64,000 bases of DNA from Mycobacterium kansasii ATCC 12478 (GCF_000157895.3 NC_022663.1:5642001-5706000); one strand, 5' to 3'; numbered from the stretch's first letter, positions 42,406 to 51,685 are shown. Numbers and translations are program-made. The notes: generated from the sequence alone by a model not told the origin.

Positions 42406-43388
42406 ACCCGGTCCGGCCGCAGGATCTGGCAGCGGTGGAGATGTTCGCCGACATCGCGACGGAGCAGCTCACAGCGTTGGCTGACCACCTGAAGCCGCTG
42501 CATTCGGTGGCGGGCGAGGTTTTGATGCGCCAGGGTGACCGGGCGGAATCGTTTGCCATCATCACCGACGGCCGGGTCGAGGTCAGGCACGTCGACCGGG
42601 ACGGCCAGATATCGGTGACGGAGCTGTCGCCCGGGCTGATCGTCGGCGAAATCGCGTTGTTGCGGCACACGATGCGGACGGCGACGGTGATCGCCAAAGA
42701 CGACGTGTGCGGTTACCTCGGATACAACGACGCCTTCGAGGCCATGTTGGCCATCCCCGCGGTCGCCGAGCGAATGGTCCGCACCGCGCGACAACGGTTG
42801 GCGGCCTACGCCGCTCCGATCCCGGTATCCGTCGAAGACCATCCTGATCTGCTGTTGCGCCCCGTCCTGCCCGGCGATGCCGAACGGTCCCAGAGCAGCG
42901 GGACGTTCTCCCGAGAAACCCTGTATCGGCGCTTCATGTCGTCATACCAGCTCAACGATGCGCGGCTGGCCTACCTGTTCGAGGTCGACTATGTCGATCA
43001 TTTCGTCTGGGTCATGACCGATGGCGCCGACGGGCCGGTCGTCGCGGTCGGCCGGTTCGTTCGGGACAAGGACGACCCCGGCCTGGCCGAGGTCGCGGTT
43101 ACCGTCGGCGACGCGTATCAGCGCCGGGGGATCGGGACGATGCTGCTGACCGCCCTGGCGATCGCGGCACGCACCGATGGCATCGACCGCTTCTGGGCCC
43201 AGGTGCTAGCCGACAACGAAGCCGTTCACGCGTTGGTGCGCAAGCTGCATCCCTGTTGGGAGCGGGAGGACCCCGGTGTGGTCACCACGACGCTGCAGAT
43301 CCCAGCCCTCCGGGACCTACCCCTCGATGAGGTCCTGCGCAAGCAGATCCTGAATGTGGCCTACCAGGTGATCCACGCATTCGACTGA
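42402..43388 (+). CDS. cAMP-dependent protein lysine acetyltransferase (PatA/Rv0998-like)
   Basis: A 328-residue fusion of a cyclic-nucleotide-binding domain (phosphate cassette GEIALLRHTMRTATV with its Arg) and a GNAT acetyltransferase (acetyl-CoA loop YQRRGIGTMLLTALA). Same architecture and near-equal length as M. tuberculosis Rv0998, which when cAMP is bound acetylates the catalytic Lys of acyl-CoA/acetyl-CoA ligases and turns them off. Here it sits between two acyl-ligase genes, its likely substrates. GTG 42402 overlaps a short upstream frame. Probably a paralogue or relocated orthologue of Rv0998. Confidence 0.87.
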   Translation: MNPVRPQDLAAVEMFADIATEQLTALADHLKPLHSVAGEVLMRQGDRAESFAIITDGRVEVRHVDRDGQISVTELSPGLIVGEIALLRHTMRTATVIAKDDVCGYLGYNDAFEAMLAIPAVAERMVRTARQRLAAYAAPIPVSVEDHPDLLLRPVLPGDAERSQSSGTFSRETLYRRFMSSYQLNDARLAYLFEVDYVDHFVWVMTDGADGPVVAVGRFVRDKDDPGLAEVAVTVGDAYQRRGIGTMLLTALAIAARTDGIDRFWAQVLADNEAVHALVRKLHPCWEREDPGVVTTTLQIPALRDLPLDEVLRKQILNVAYQVIHAFD

Positions 43389-43414
43389 GGCGGGTACAAC
43401 GCCTCTGCCATCTG

Positions 43415-43428
43415 GGGCCTTTGCGCCC
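43415..43428 (+). promoter_or_regulatory. DosR-like box before the flavodoxin gene
   Basis: GGGCCTTTGCGCCC (10/14) lies 67 bases before the ATG at 43495. A flavodoxin/ligase-fusion operon follows. Confidence 0.5.
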
Positions 43429-43494
43429 TACCCGACGACGAGGTGGCTGCGCAGCATGGACCTGTCCGGCTTCGGTATCGGAAGGAGTTGGTCG

Positions 43495-43977
43495 ATGAAA
43501 TCGCTCATCGTGTGCGTGTCGACGTCGCACGGCAACACCCGCCGCGTCGCCGACCGGATGGCTGAGGTGCTGCACGCGCAGGTAGTCGAACCCGAGCAAG
43601 TCGATCCGCACACACTCGGCGACTACGACCTTGTCGGCTTCGGATCAGGCATCTACTACATGGCGGTGCACCCGAGGTTACGGAGATTCTTGCGTCGCCT
43701 GCCGCAGGTCGACGGCGTTGCGGCGTTCACCTTCTTCACCAGCGGTGCCCGCGAGATCCCGCTGACGAGCTATCACAAGCCGATGGGAAAACAGCTTGCT
43801 GCCAAGGGTTTTGAGGTGATCGGATTGTTCTCCTGCCGGGGCCTGGACACCGTGGGGCCGTTCGGGTACATCGGCGGGATCAACAAGGGCCGGCCAGACC
43901 ACCACGACCTGGATCGGGCCGCGGCCTTCGCGGAACGGATTCGCGAACGGGTCGCGGGGTCCAGAGCGGCGTCCTGA
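43495..43977 (+). CDS. Flavodoxin-family protein
   Basis: A 160-residue FMN protein: phosphate loop STSHGNTRRVADRM near residues 9-22, then DLVGFGSGIYYMAVHPRLRRFLRR and AFTFFTSGARE for the isoalloxazine loops. It likely carries electrons, perhaps for desaturation or reduction of acyl groups. ATG 43495 has AAGGAG eight bases upstream; the longer frame is not needed. Its stop is three bases before the ligase fusion start, so the two are an operon behind a DosR-like box. Confidence 0.85.
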   Translation: MKSLIVCVSTSHGNTRRVADRMAEVLHAQVVEPEQVDPHTLGDYDLVGFGSGIYYMAVHPRLRRFLRRLPQVDGVAAFTFFTSGAREIPLTSYHKPMGKQLAAKGFEVIGLFSCRGLDTVGPFGYIGGINKGRPDHHDLDRAAAFAERIRERVAGSRAAS

Positions 43978-43980
43978 CAA

Positions 43981-46767
43981 ATGGCAGGCGAGGAGCGCGA
44001 CGTCCTGGCACTGGTGCGTGGCCTGGTCGCCGAAGTTCACCCGCATGCCATGCCCCCCTCGGTGACGCTCGACAGCACTTTCGACGACCTCGGTATCGGC
44101 AGCCTCGAACTGGCCGAACTGCTGTTGCGGGTACAGGGCAAATACGGGGTGGCGTTGCCGTCAGACCTGCTGGCCAGTGCCGAGACACCGCGTGACCTGG
44201 TGGTGGCGGTCGATCGCGGCCATCCCGTCCTGGCCCCTGAGCGCGGCGTCATGGTGTCTCTGCCCACCACGGAACCAGGCGGGCTGGCGCCCGAAGCGGC
44301 GTCGACCCTCAACGATGTCCTCGACTGGCACGTCGGCGCGACCCCGGAGCGCATGCACATCCGGCTGCTCGACGATTCCGGCGGCGGCACGGACCTGACG
44401 TATGCGACGCTGCACCGGGAGGCGGCCGCCGTGGCGGCCGGGTTGATCGCCCACGACGTCATGCCGGGCGAGACGGTTGCCATCATGTTGCCCACCTGCC
44501 GGGCTTACTTCACCACGTTCGCCGGTGTGGTGCTCGCCGGCGCGGTACCCGTTCCCGTCTACCCGCCGGCCCGGCCGTCCCAGTTGGCCGATCATCTGCG
44601 CCGCACCACCGGCATCCTCACCAACGCCGGGGCCACGCTGCTGGTCACCGTGCCCGAGGCGGTGACTCTGGGGCATCTGTTGCGCGCCAACGTCGAAAGC
44701 CTGCGTCACGTCGTCGTACCCGAAACCCTCATGGGCACAAGCGAAGACGCCTCGCCGTCGCTCCCCGCGCTGCCACGGCCGAGATCCGACGACCTCGCGC
44801 TGGTGCAGTACACCTCGGGCAGCACCGGCCAGCCCAAAGGGGTCGCCCTCGCGCACCGCAACCTGCTTGCCAACATCCGGGCCATGGGCCAAGCCGCCGG
44901 GGCTTCGGGAACGGATACGTTCGTCAGCTGGCTGCCGCTGTACCACGACATGGGTCTGATCGGCGCGTGGCTGGGGTGCATGTATTTCGGCGTCCCGCTG
45001 GTGGTGATGAGTCCCCAGGCCTTCCTCATCCGTCCGTCCCGATGGCTGTGGGCCATCCACGCAAACCGGGCGACCATGTCGGCCGGTCCCAACTTCGCCT
45101 ACGAGCTGTGCCTGGCCAAGGTCCGCGACGACGAGATCGCCGGGCTCGACCTGAGCTCATGGCGATTGGCCTACAACGGCGCCGAGCCGGTGAGCCCCGC
45201 GACGATAGAACGGTTCGCCGACCGCTTCGCCGCGTACGGCTTCCGGCCAGACGCGATGACCCCGGTGTACGGTCTGGCCGAATCCTCGGTGGGCCTGGCC
45301 TTCCCGCCGCTTGGCCGGGGTCCGCTGATCGACCGGATCCGCCGCGACGAGTTCGTGCGTTCCGGGCGCGCCGAGCCGGCCTGGCCCGGCGAGCGTGACG
45401 CACTGCGCTTCGTGGCCTGCGGCCGGCCGCTGCCCGGCCACGAAATCCGCATCGTCGACACCGCTGGCACCGAACTGGGCGATCGCCGCGAAGGACGCAT
45501 CGAGTTCCGTGGTCCGTCGGCGACCGCCGGATATTTCAACAACCCGACGCCCACCCGTTCGCTGTTCCACGGCGACTGGCTCGATACCGGCGACCTGGGC
45601 TACATGGCCGACGCCGACCTCTACGTCACCGGCCGGGTCAAGGATCTGATCATCCGGGCCGGCCGTAACCTGCATCCGGCCGAGCTCGAAGAGGCCGTCG
45701 GCAACCTCACCGGGGTTCGCAAGGGTTGTGTGGCGGTGTTCGCCTCCGCCGATCGGTCGGGGGGCGCCGAACGACTCGTCGTGGTGGCCGAGACGCGGCT
45801 GACCGAAGACGCCGCCCGCGCCGCGCTGCGCTCCGAAATCGCTTCCACCACAGTTGATTTGCTTGGCGTACCGCCGGACGACGTGGTGCTGGCGCCGCCG
45901 CGCACGGTGTTGAAGACCTCGAGCGGCAAGATCCGGCGGGCCGCCAGCCGGCAACTGTACGAGGCGGGACGAATCGGCGCCCGGCCACATGCGGTGTGGT
46001 TGGAGTTGGTGCGGCTGCGGTTGCGCGGCGCGGCCCCGTCGCTGCGCCGCACCGGTCGCGCGGCGTCCGCCGTCGCATTCGCGGCGTACACCTGGGCGGT
46101 GTACCTGGTCCTGGGGCTGGCGCTGGTCTTGTTGCTGTTGCTGTTGCCCCGAGAGCGATGGCGGTGGTGGGCGGTTCGGCGATCGATCCGCCTGCTGGCT
46201 CGCCTTACCGGAACGGCCATCACGGTGCATGGCCTCAATCACTTGCCGGCCCAAACCTGCATCGCGGTGGCCAACCACCCGAGCTGGATCGACGGAATCG
46301 TGCTCGCCTCGGTGCTGCCGCCGTCGTTCCACTTCGTCGTCGCCGAGCAGCTGCAGCAGGGGCTGTACGGATTTGCGCTGCGGCGGCTGGGCACCCAGTT
46401 CGTCGAACGTCACCAGCGTGAGCAGGGTGTGGCCGACACCGACCAGCTGGTCGGGTGTGCGCGAGCGGGGCAGTCGCTGGTCATCTTCCCCGAAGGCCGG
46501 CTAGCCCGCGCCCCGGGCTTGCGGCCCTTCCACATCGGCGCATTCGTCGTCGCGGCCGAGGCCGGGGTACCGGCCCTTCCGGTCGCCATCCGGGGGACCC
46601 GGTCGGTGATGAGGCCGGGCCACCATTTCCCGCGTCGCGGCGCGATCGACGTCGTCATCGGCATGCCGATCCGGCCCGCGGGCCGGGACTGGGATGCGGC
46701 GGTCGACGTGCAACGCAAGGCCCGCGAGGCGGTGCTGCGGATGTCGGGCGAGCCGGACGTCGAATGA
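43981..46767 (+). CDS. ACP / fatty acyl-AMP ligase / PlsC acyltransferase triple fusion
   Basis: A 928-residue protein with three parts. Residues 1-85: acyl carrier domain, phosphopantetheine Ser41 in DDLGIGSLELAE. Residues about 110-670: an AMP ligase of FAAL type (YTSGSTGQPKGVALAH, WLPLYHDMGLIGAWL, YGLAESSVGLAFPP, TSSGKIRRA). Two hydrophobic turns (VYLVLGLALVLLLLLL) form an anchor near 705. Residues 740-928: a PlsC-type acyltransferase with NHPSWID (His766/Asp771) and FPEGR (836-840). An acid could be activated, loaded on the ACP and passed to a glycerol- or glycolipid without leaving the protein. Operon with the flavodoxin gene. Confidence 0.87.
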   Translation: MAGEERDVLALVRGLVAEVHPHAMPPSVTLDSTFDDLGIGSLELAELLLRVQGKYGVALPSDLLASAETPRDLVVAVDRGHPVLAPERGVMVSLPTTEPGGLAPEAASTLNDVLDWHVGATPERMHIRLLDDSGGGTDLTYATLHREAAAVAAGLIAHDVMPGETVAIMLPTCRAYFTTFAGVVLAGAVPVPVYPPARPSQLADHLRRTTGILTNAGATLLVTVPEAVTLGHLLRANVESLRHVVVPETLMGTSEDASPSLPALPRPRSDDLALVQYTSGSTGQPKGVALAHRNLLANIRAMGQAAGASGTDTFVSWLPLYHDMGLIGAWLGCMYFGVPLVVMSPQAFLIRPSRWLWAIHANRATMSAGPNFAYELCLAKVRDDEIAGLDLSSWRLAYNGAEPVSPATIERFADRFAAYGFRPDAMTPVYGLAESSVGLAFPPLGRGPLIDRIRRDEFVRSGRAEPAWPGERDALRFVACGRPLPGHEIRIVDTAGTELGDRREGRIEFRGPSATAGYFNNPTPTRSLFHGDWLDTGDLGYMADADLYVTGRVKDLIIRAGRNLHPAELEEAVGNLTGVRKGCVAVFASADRSGGAERLVVVAETRLTEDAARAALRSEIASTTVDLLGVPPDDVVLAPPRTVLKTSSGKIRRAASRQLYEAGRIGARPHAVWLELVRLRLRGAAPSLRRTGRAASAVAFAAYTWAVYLVLGLALVLLLLLLPRERWRWWAVRRSIRLLARLTGTAITVHGLNHLPAQTCIAVANHPSWIDGIVLASVLPPSFHFVVAEQLQQGLYGFALRRLGTQFVERHQREQGVADTDQLVGCARAGQSLVIFPEGRLARAPGLRPFHIGAFVVAAEAGVPALPVAIRGTRSVMRPGHHFPRRGAIDVVIGMPIRPAGRDWDAAVDVQRKAREAVLRMSGEPDVE

Positions 46768-46809
46768 CCCGGTTGCGGGGAGAAGACGAGCCGGAGTAAA
46801 AGTTCATCC

Positions 46810-48045
46810 GTGTCGGAAAAGACGCTTCGAAGCAGTACCCGAGTCATTGGTTTCGACGATCCCGAGCTGGATTTTCAACTGCTGCGCCAGCTGGGATCGG
46901 CGGCATACGGTGGCGCGTCGGTAGGCGAGTGCCTGGCCGTGGCGGGCCAGATTCGCGGCACCGGCGCCCGGGGCTGGTCCGATGCGTTCGCCCAACTCGC
47001 CGACCGTCAGTGTTCCGACGCGACGCAACGTGCGACAGCGGGCCACCGTATCAGTGCCCGAGACCGCTACCTGCACGCCGCGAACAGTTACCGGGCGGCC
47101 GAGTACTTTTCGCCCTTCGGAACCGCCCGGCATGCCGAGCTCGGATTGGCCAGCCGTACGGCCTTCCTAGCCGCAATGACCGAAGGGTGCGTCGACGTTG
47201 AAGAGCTGTGGCTGCCGTGGCGCGGTCAGCGACTGCCGGGGTATTGGTTCGTCCCGCCGGGGTCTAGCGGGCCGGGACCAACCCTGGTCGCCACCAGCGG
47301 CTTCGACGGCACCCTCGAAGAGACCTACTTTCAGATCGGCGCGGCGGCGCTGGAGCGCGGCTGGCGGGTCCTGCTCATCTGTGGGCCGGGCCAGATGGAC
47401 ACGGCGCGAACCGAACCCGGCACGCATTTCGTGCCCGATACCGAAAGCTGGGTGGCTGGCTGGATCGACTTGGCACTGGGCCGACCGCTCGTCGACCCGC
47501 AACGGCTCGCACTACTTGGTATCAGCTTCGGTGGTTACTTCGTCGCGCGAGCCGCTGCCCACGAACGCAGGGTTCGGGCTCTCGTGGCTAACTCACCCAT
47601 CATCGACCTGCGTGCATACTTAGTCTCTTTCGTGGCGGCCGTGGGCGGCGATCCGGAGGAAGTGCTAGCCCCGGAAGAGGATTTCGATATTGCGGCGCTG
47701 GAGCACATATCCGACACCGAAATGGCGCCCCAGATCAAGGAGATGAGCCGGTCGCTGATCCTGCGGTTCGGGCAGACGACCTTCCTCGAGACATTCCGGT
47801 TTCTGCGCCAATTCAGCGTCGATCCGGCATTGATCCGTTGTCCCGCACTGGCGCTCGTCGGCTCCGGCGAGGGCGGTGAGCCGATACGTCAATTCAACGT
47901 ATTCGCCCGACAGGCCGGCGGGCCGGTGACCGCTCGGATGTTCACTACCGACGAAGGCGCCGACACCCATTGCCAGCTCGGCAACCTGACGTCGTCGAAT
48001 GCCGTCACTATGGATTGGCTCGAAGACACCCTCAACTCGGATTGA
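46810..48045 (+). CDS. Alpha/beta hydrolase, FrsA/DUF1100-like
   Basis: A 411-residue hydrolase. A helical N-terminal third (RVIGFDDPELDFQLLRQLG, then AQIADRQ region and YLHAANSYRAAEYF) precedes the core, with oxyanion segment TLVATSGFDGT, nucleophile LLGISFGGYF and C-terminal ALVGSGEGGEP. His is probably in GADTHCQLGN. Substrate unknown; such enzymes cleave esters or thioesters. GTG 46810 follows the fusion gene by 42 bases and is probably in the same operon. Confidence 0.8.
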   Translation: MSEKTLRSSTRVIGFDDPELDFQLLRQLGSAAYGGASVGECLAVAGQIRGTGARGWSDAFAQLADRQCSDATQRATAGHRISARDRYLHAANSYRAAEYFSPFGTARHAELGLASRTAFLAAMTEGCVDVEELWLPWRGQRLPGYWFVPPGSSGPGPTLVATSGFDGTLEETYFQIGAAALERGWRVLLICGPGQMDTARTEPGTHFVPDTESWVAGWIDLALGRPLVDPQRLALLGISFGGYFVARAAAHERRVRALVANSPIIDLRAYLVSFVAAVGGDPEEVLAPEEDFDIAALEHISDTEMAPQIKEMSRSLILRFGQTTFLETFRFLRQFSVDPALIRCPALALVGSGEGGEPIRQFNVFARQAGGPVTARMFTTDEGADTHCQLGNLTSSNAVTMDWLEDTLNSD

Positions 48046-48063
48046 TCGTTGCGCCGCTTCAAT

Positions 48064-48330
48064 TCACCGCGTTTTGCTTGCCGCCTGGCCGGCGCTTCGC
48101 ACCACGCTGCGGAAGAACTCCATCCGCGCGGTGACCAGATCGTCGGCCAAGTCCAGGGCAGCGTCGACAACGGTCTTGCGTCGTGACTCGTCGGGGAGAA
48201 CGGAATCGATCTGATCGACGAACTTGCGGACGGCCTCGATGGCCTTTTTGCGGCCGGTTTCCACCGATTCGAGCACCTCGTCGGAAAGTTCGGCCCAGCG
48301 TGGCTCGGCCTTCTGCGGCGTCTCTGTCAT
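48064..48330 (-). CDS. Small acidic helical protein (88 aa)
   Basis: Starts MTETPQKAEPRWAELSDEV at ATG 48330 behind GGGAG. It is rich in charged residues and predicted all-helical (VLESVETGRKKAIEAVRKFV, then DAALDLADDLVTARMEFF), with no Cys and no membrane segment; it may be a coiled-coil partner or stress protein. Two excellent DosR boxes (48439-48506) lie between it and the divergent Rv2627c homologue, so it is probably dormancy-induced. No family recognised. Confidence 0.72.
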   Translation of the reverse strand: MTETPQKAEPRWAELSDEVLESVETGRKKAIEAVRKFVDQIDSVLPDESRRKTVVDAALDLADDLVTARMEFFRSVVRSAGQAASKTR

Positions 48331-48438
48331 GATGTCAACTCCCTGAACTCTATCGGGCTTATACTCGACCGGCGTACGCCGCAAACTTCGGCGATTGCCG
48401 ACGCTGATGAAGTTACGACTGTCGAGTCACCGGCACGA

Positions 48439-48506
48439 GTGACTAAAGTCCCTTCCTCCTACGAGGATTTGTCCCATCCGGTGACCTTCGGCGGGACGTA
48501 AGACCC
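48439..48506. promoter_or_regulatory. Two strong DosR boxes between divergent dormancy genes
   Basis: 48439-48452 GTGACTAAAGTCCC (13/14) and 48493-48506 GGGACGTAAGACCC (12/14) are the best DosR matches in the window. They lie between the divergent starts at 48330 and 48543. Confidence 0.85.
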
Positions 48507-48542
48507 TAACGCACCACGTCGCGGGCTGTTAGCTTTGCCGCC

Positions 48543-49796
48543 ATGGCAACATCGGCCGGTGATGACGTCCATGATCACCCGGGTCCACGGCAGCTGAACC
48601 CGCCCGGTATCGGTGGATTGGGCAACGTGGTCAAACCATTTCTGCACACCGGTCGGTACTTCGCCCAGTCATGGCGCGACTATCTCGACCACACTCCCGA
48701 CGAGCTGCCGATCGCACGACCCACCATTGCGTTGGCGGCCCAGGCATTTCGTGACGAGATCGTCCTGATGGGCCTGAAGGCGCGCCGCCCGGTCAGCGCT
48801 GGGCACGTGTTCGAACGAATCCGAGACGAAGTGGCGGCCGGCGTCGAGTTCTACGGCAACCGCGGATGGCTGGCGTGGCCCCGAGGATTCTTTGGTGATC
48901 CGCCGCCGCTCCCAGACGTCACGGTCCGCAAGGTCAAGGACCGCCGACGTACCTTTTATCGCCTGCACTTCGACAGCGGCTATGCCCCGCACGCGGGCGA
49001 ACCGGGTGCCGAACGATGGCTGGGATACACCGCGAACAACCGCGAGTACGCATTGTTGCTGCGCCACCCCGAACCGCGCCCCTGGCTGGTATGTGTGCAC
49101 GGGACCGAAATGGGTCGCGCCCCACTGGATCTGGCGCTTTTTCGGTCCTGGAAACTGCACGACGAGCTCGGCCTGAACATCGTCATGCCGGTCCTTCCGA
49201 TGCACGGCCCGCGGGCGCGCGGCCTGCCGAAGGGCGCGGTGTTTCCGGGCGAGGATGTGCTCGACAACGTCCACGCGACGGCTCAGGGTGTGTGGGACAT
49301 CCGGCGGCTGCTGTCGTGGATACGGTTGCAGGAGCCGGAATCGCTGATCGGGCTGAACGGTCTGTCGCTGGGCGGCTACATTGCGTCGTTGGTCGCCAGC
49401 CTCGAAGAGGGCCTCACCTGCGCGATTCTCGGAGTACCGGTCGCTGATCTGGTCGAGTTGCTGGGTCGCCACTCCGGCCTGCATCGTGACGACCCGCGCC
49501 GTGACACGGTGAAGATGGCCGAACCGATCGGCCGAATGATTTCACCTCTTTCGCTTACCCCGCTGGTGCCCATGGCCGGCCGTTTCATCTACGCCGGTGT
49601 CGCCGACCAGCTTGTGCATCCGCGCGAGCAGGTGACCCGACTGTGGGAGCACTGGGGTAAACCCGAAATCGTTTGGTATCCAGGTGGTCACACGGGATTC
49701 TTCCGGTCCCGGCCGGTGCAGCGGTTTGTCGAGGAGGCGCTACAGCAATCAGGGCTTCTGGACCGGCCGACGGCACAGCGCGACCGCCCGGCCTAG
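48543..49796 (+). CDS. Rv2627c-like alpha/beta hydrolase-fold protein
   Basis: A 417-residue protein resembling M. tuberculosis Rv2627c (DosR regulon, about 413 residues). The hydrolase core is visible: WLVCVHGTEMGRAP, nucleophile region GLNGLSLGGYIAS with Ser in GLSLGG, and C-terminal EIVWYPGGHTGFFRS. The N-terminal 120 residues are helical and family-specific. The ATG is 36 bases from the second DosR box. It is followed 14 bases later by a WS/DGAT gene, suggesting a lipase/synthase pair. Confidence 0.85.
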   Translation: MATSAGDDVHDHPGPRQLNPPGIGGLGNVVKPFLHTGRYFAQSWRDYLDHTPDELPIARPTIALAAQAFRDEIVLMGLKARRPVSAGHVFERIRDEVAAGVEFYGNRGWLAWPRGFFGDPPPLPDVTVRKVKDRRRTFYRLHFDSGYAPHAGEPGAERWLGYTANNREYALLLRHPEPRPWLVCVHGTEMGRAPLDLALFRSWKLHDELGLNIVMPVLPMHGPRARGLPKGAVFPGEDVLDNVHATAQGVWDIRRLLSWIRLQEPESLIGLNGLSLGGYIASLVASLEEGLTCAILGVPVADLVELLGRHSGLHRDDPRRDTVKMAEPIGRMISPLSLTPLVPMAGRFIYAGVADQLVHPREQVTRLWEHWGKPEIVWYPGGHTGFFRSRPVQRFVEEALQQSGLLDRPTAQRDRPA

Positions 49797-49810
49797 CCGC
49801 GGAGGACGAG

Positions 49811-51217
49811 ATGAACCCACTGGATCCGCTGGACGCGGCGATGATGACCGCGGAAATGTTGTCCAACCCAATGCATGTCGGCGCTGTGCTGATCCTGTCA
49901 CCACCGCCGGGTGCGGGTCCCGAATACGTCGACGAGCTGTATCGGGAAACGCAGGCGGGCAACGATCCGATCGACCCGAGGCTGCGGCGATATCCGCATC
50001 AGGGTGTGGACACCGGGGGCATCTGGGTCTGGCGTGACGCCGACACCGTTGACATCGGGCAACACTGCCAGCGGCGCACCGTCTCCGCTGACGATGCGGG
50101 ATTCTGGCGGCTGATCGCCGAGCTGGATGCCGAGCGCCTTGATCGGTCCCGTCCGATGTGGATGTCGTATCTGATCGACGGCCTCGAGGATGGCCGATTC
50201 GCCTTCTATATCAAGGTGCATCACACGGTCATCGACGGTGTGGCCGGGTTCAAGATGATCGCCGAGGCGCTGAGCACCGATGCGGACCGGCGATCGATGC
50301 CCCCCTTCTACGCCGAGCATCACCGGGAACGCGCGCCGTCGTCGACGTCGACCGGGCTGCTGCATCGGCTGGCCGCACCGTTGCGGACGCTGGTCGGGAC
50401 GGCCGCATCCGGGGTCGGGTTGGTGAATCATGTTGTCACCGGCGAGATATCGACCATAGTCGACAGCCTGATCGGCCATACGACGGTGCTGCCATTCGGA
50501 GCTCCGTACACGCGATTCAACGGTCGTCTCGGACCCGAGCGAGCCGTCGCGGCGGGTAGCTGGCCGAAGATCCGCATCCAGGCGGTGCAACATGCCGCCG
50601 AGGTCACCGGCAACGACGTAGTGACCGCCATGGTGGCCGGCGCGCTGCGCCGCTGGTTGCTCGACCGCGGCGAGCTGCCCAAGCAGTCGCTGGTGGCCGC
50701 CTGCCCGATCACGGTGCGTGGTCACGACCACGCCGGGGCAGACGACGAGCACGGCAACATGTTCGGTCTCTGGTTGTGCCCCTTGGGTACCGACGTCGAT
50801 GACCCGGTGGCGCGGTTGGACAGGATTCACCGGTCGATGTCGGAAGGAAAACAGTGGGTGGGCAAACGCGGATCGGCCGCATCGTTGCTGACGGTCGCGG
50901 GAAGCATTGCCGCCACGGTAGTGTTTCCGCTGCTGCCGTTTTCGCCGAAGATCCGCACCGGATACAACGTCCCGATTTCACACGTTCCGGGTCCCCGTGC
51001 GGCAAGATTTTGGAACGGCGCGCGTGTCGACGAGATCTATCCGGTCTCCACCGTCTACGACGGTCAGGCGCTCAACGTGACGACGTGCTCCTACGCCGAC
51101 CAAATCGGGTTCGGCTACGTCGCGGGCCGCGAAATCGTCCCCGATATCGAGAAGCTGATCCCGCTGACCGAACAGTGCCTGACCGAGCTGGAAGCCGCGC
51201 TGGGCGTGGGGATCTGA
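49811..51217 (+). CDS. WS/DGAT-family acyltransferase (triacylglycerol/wax ester synthase)
   Basis: A 468-residue WS/DGAT enzyme: start NPLDPLDAAMMTAEMLSNPMHVGA, active site KVHHTVIDGVAG with His137, His138, Asp142 (HHxxxDG), and TGNDVVTAMVAGALR and NVPISHVPGPR near the C-terminus. Such enzymes form triacylglycerol or wax esters from acyl-CoA at the membrane. GGAGGACGAG precedes ATG 49811. It follows the Rv2627c homologue and differs clearly from the Tgs1-like gene at 55540, so the island has two synthases. Confidence 0.87.
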   Translation: MNPLDPLDAAMMTAEMLSNPMHVGAVLILSPPPGAGPEYVDELYRETQAGNDPIDPRLRRYPHQGVDTGGIWVWRDADTVDIGQHCQRRTVSADDAGFWRLIAELDAERLDRSRPMWMSYLIDGLEDGRFAFYIKVHHTVIDGVAGFKMIAEALSTDADRRSMPPFYAEHHRERAPSSTSTGLLHRLAAPLRTLVGTAASGVGLVNHVVTGEISTIVDSLIGHTTVLPFGAPYTRFNGRLGPERAVAAGSWPKIRIQAVQHAAEVTGNDVVTAMVAGALRRWLLDRGELPKQSLVAACPITVRGHDHAGADDEHGNMFGLWLCPLGTDVDDPVARLDRIHRSMSEGKQWVGKRGSAASLLTVAGSIAATVVFPLLPFSPKIRTGYNVPISHVPGPRAARFWNGARVDEIYPVSTVYDGQALNVTTCSYADQIGFGYVAGREIVPDIEKLIPLTEQCLTELEAALGVGI

Positions 51218-51685
51218 TCAGGCGGCCCGCGGCAGATCCTTGGGTGGGGTTGCCGTTTGCGGATTCGTTCGGTGCGGGACGGGAGCCCATCCGATGAAGG
51301 TCAGATACAGCCCGGCCAGCGCCATGACGATGAAGGTGCCCCGCCACCAGGCCGGCGCCTCGATCGCGTCGCTGGCAAACCCCAGGTAGGTTTGGGGGAA
51401 GGCCATCAGGAAGAACCCTTTGAGGGTGGTCATCCATCCGACGGCCGACACGATGATCGCGGGGGCGCCCCGCCAGTGCCGGTGCAGCGCGACGACGACC
51501 AGCCCGGTCAGCAGAGTGAACGCGCCACCGACCCAGGGCCACACAAAGTTTGCCCGGAACTCCGTCAGCAGCATTCGCATTTCCGAGGTTCGGGCGATCG
51601 CCGTAACGGTGACGATAACGAGAAAGGGACCCATCACGCGGGCAAACATGCGTGTCCTCGGCGGGGTGGGTGGTGGAGTGCTCAT
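51218..51685 (-). CDS. Four-helix membrane protein (155 aa)
   Basis: A 155-residue protein with four hydrophobic segments: MGPFLVIVTVTAIAR, FTLLTGLVVVALH, AIIVSAVGWMTTLKGFFLMA and WWRGTFIVMALAGLYLTFIG; the tail is Pro-rich. It resembles small DoxX- or DUF-type bacterial membrane proteins without an assigned motif. The stop abuts the end of the WS/DGAT gene. Two DosR-like boxes lie 140-175 bases upstream of its start. Function unknown. Confidence 0.7.
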   Translation of the reverse strand: MSTPPPTPPRTRMFARVMGPFLVIVTVTAIARTSEMRMLLTEFRANFVWPWVGGAFTLLTGLVVVALHRHWRGAPAIIVSAVGWMTTLKGFFLMAFPQTYLGFASDAIEAPAWWRGTFIVMALAGLYLTFIGWAPVPHRTNPQTATPPKDLPRAA

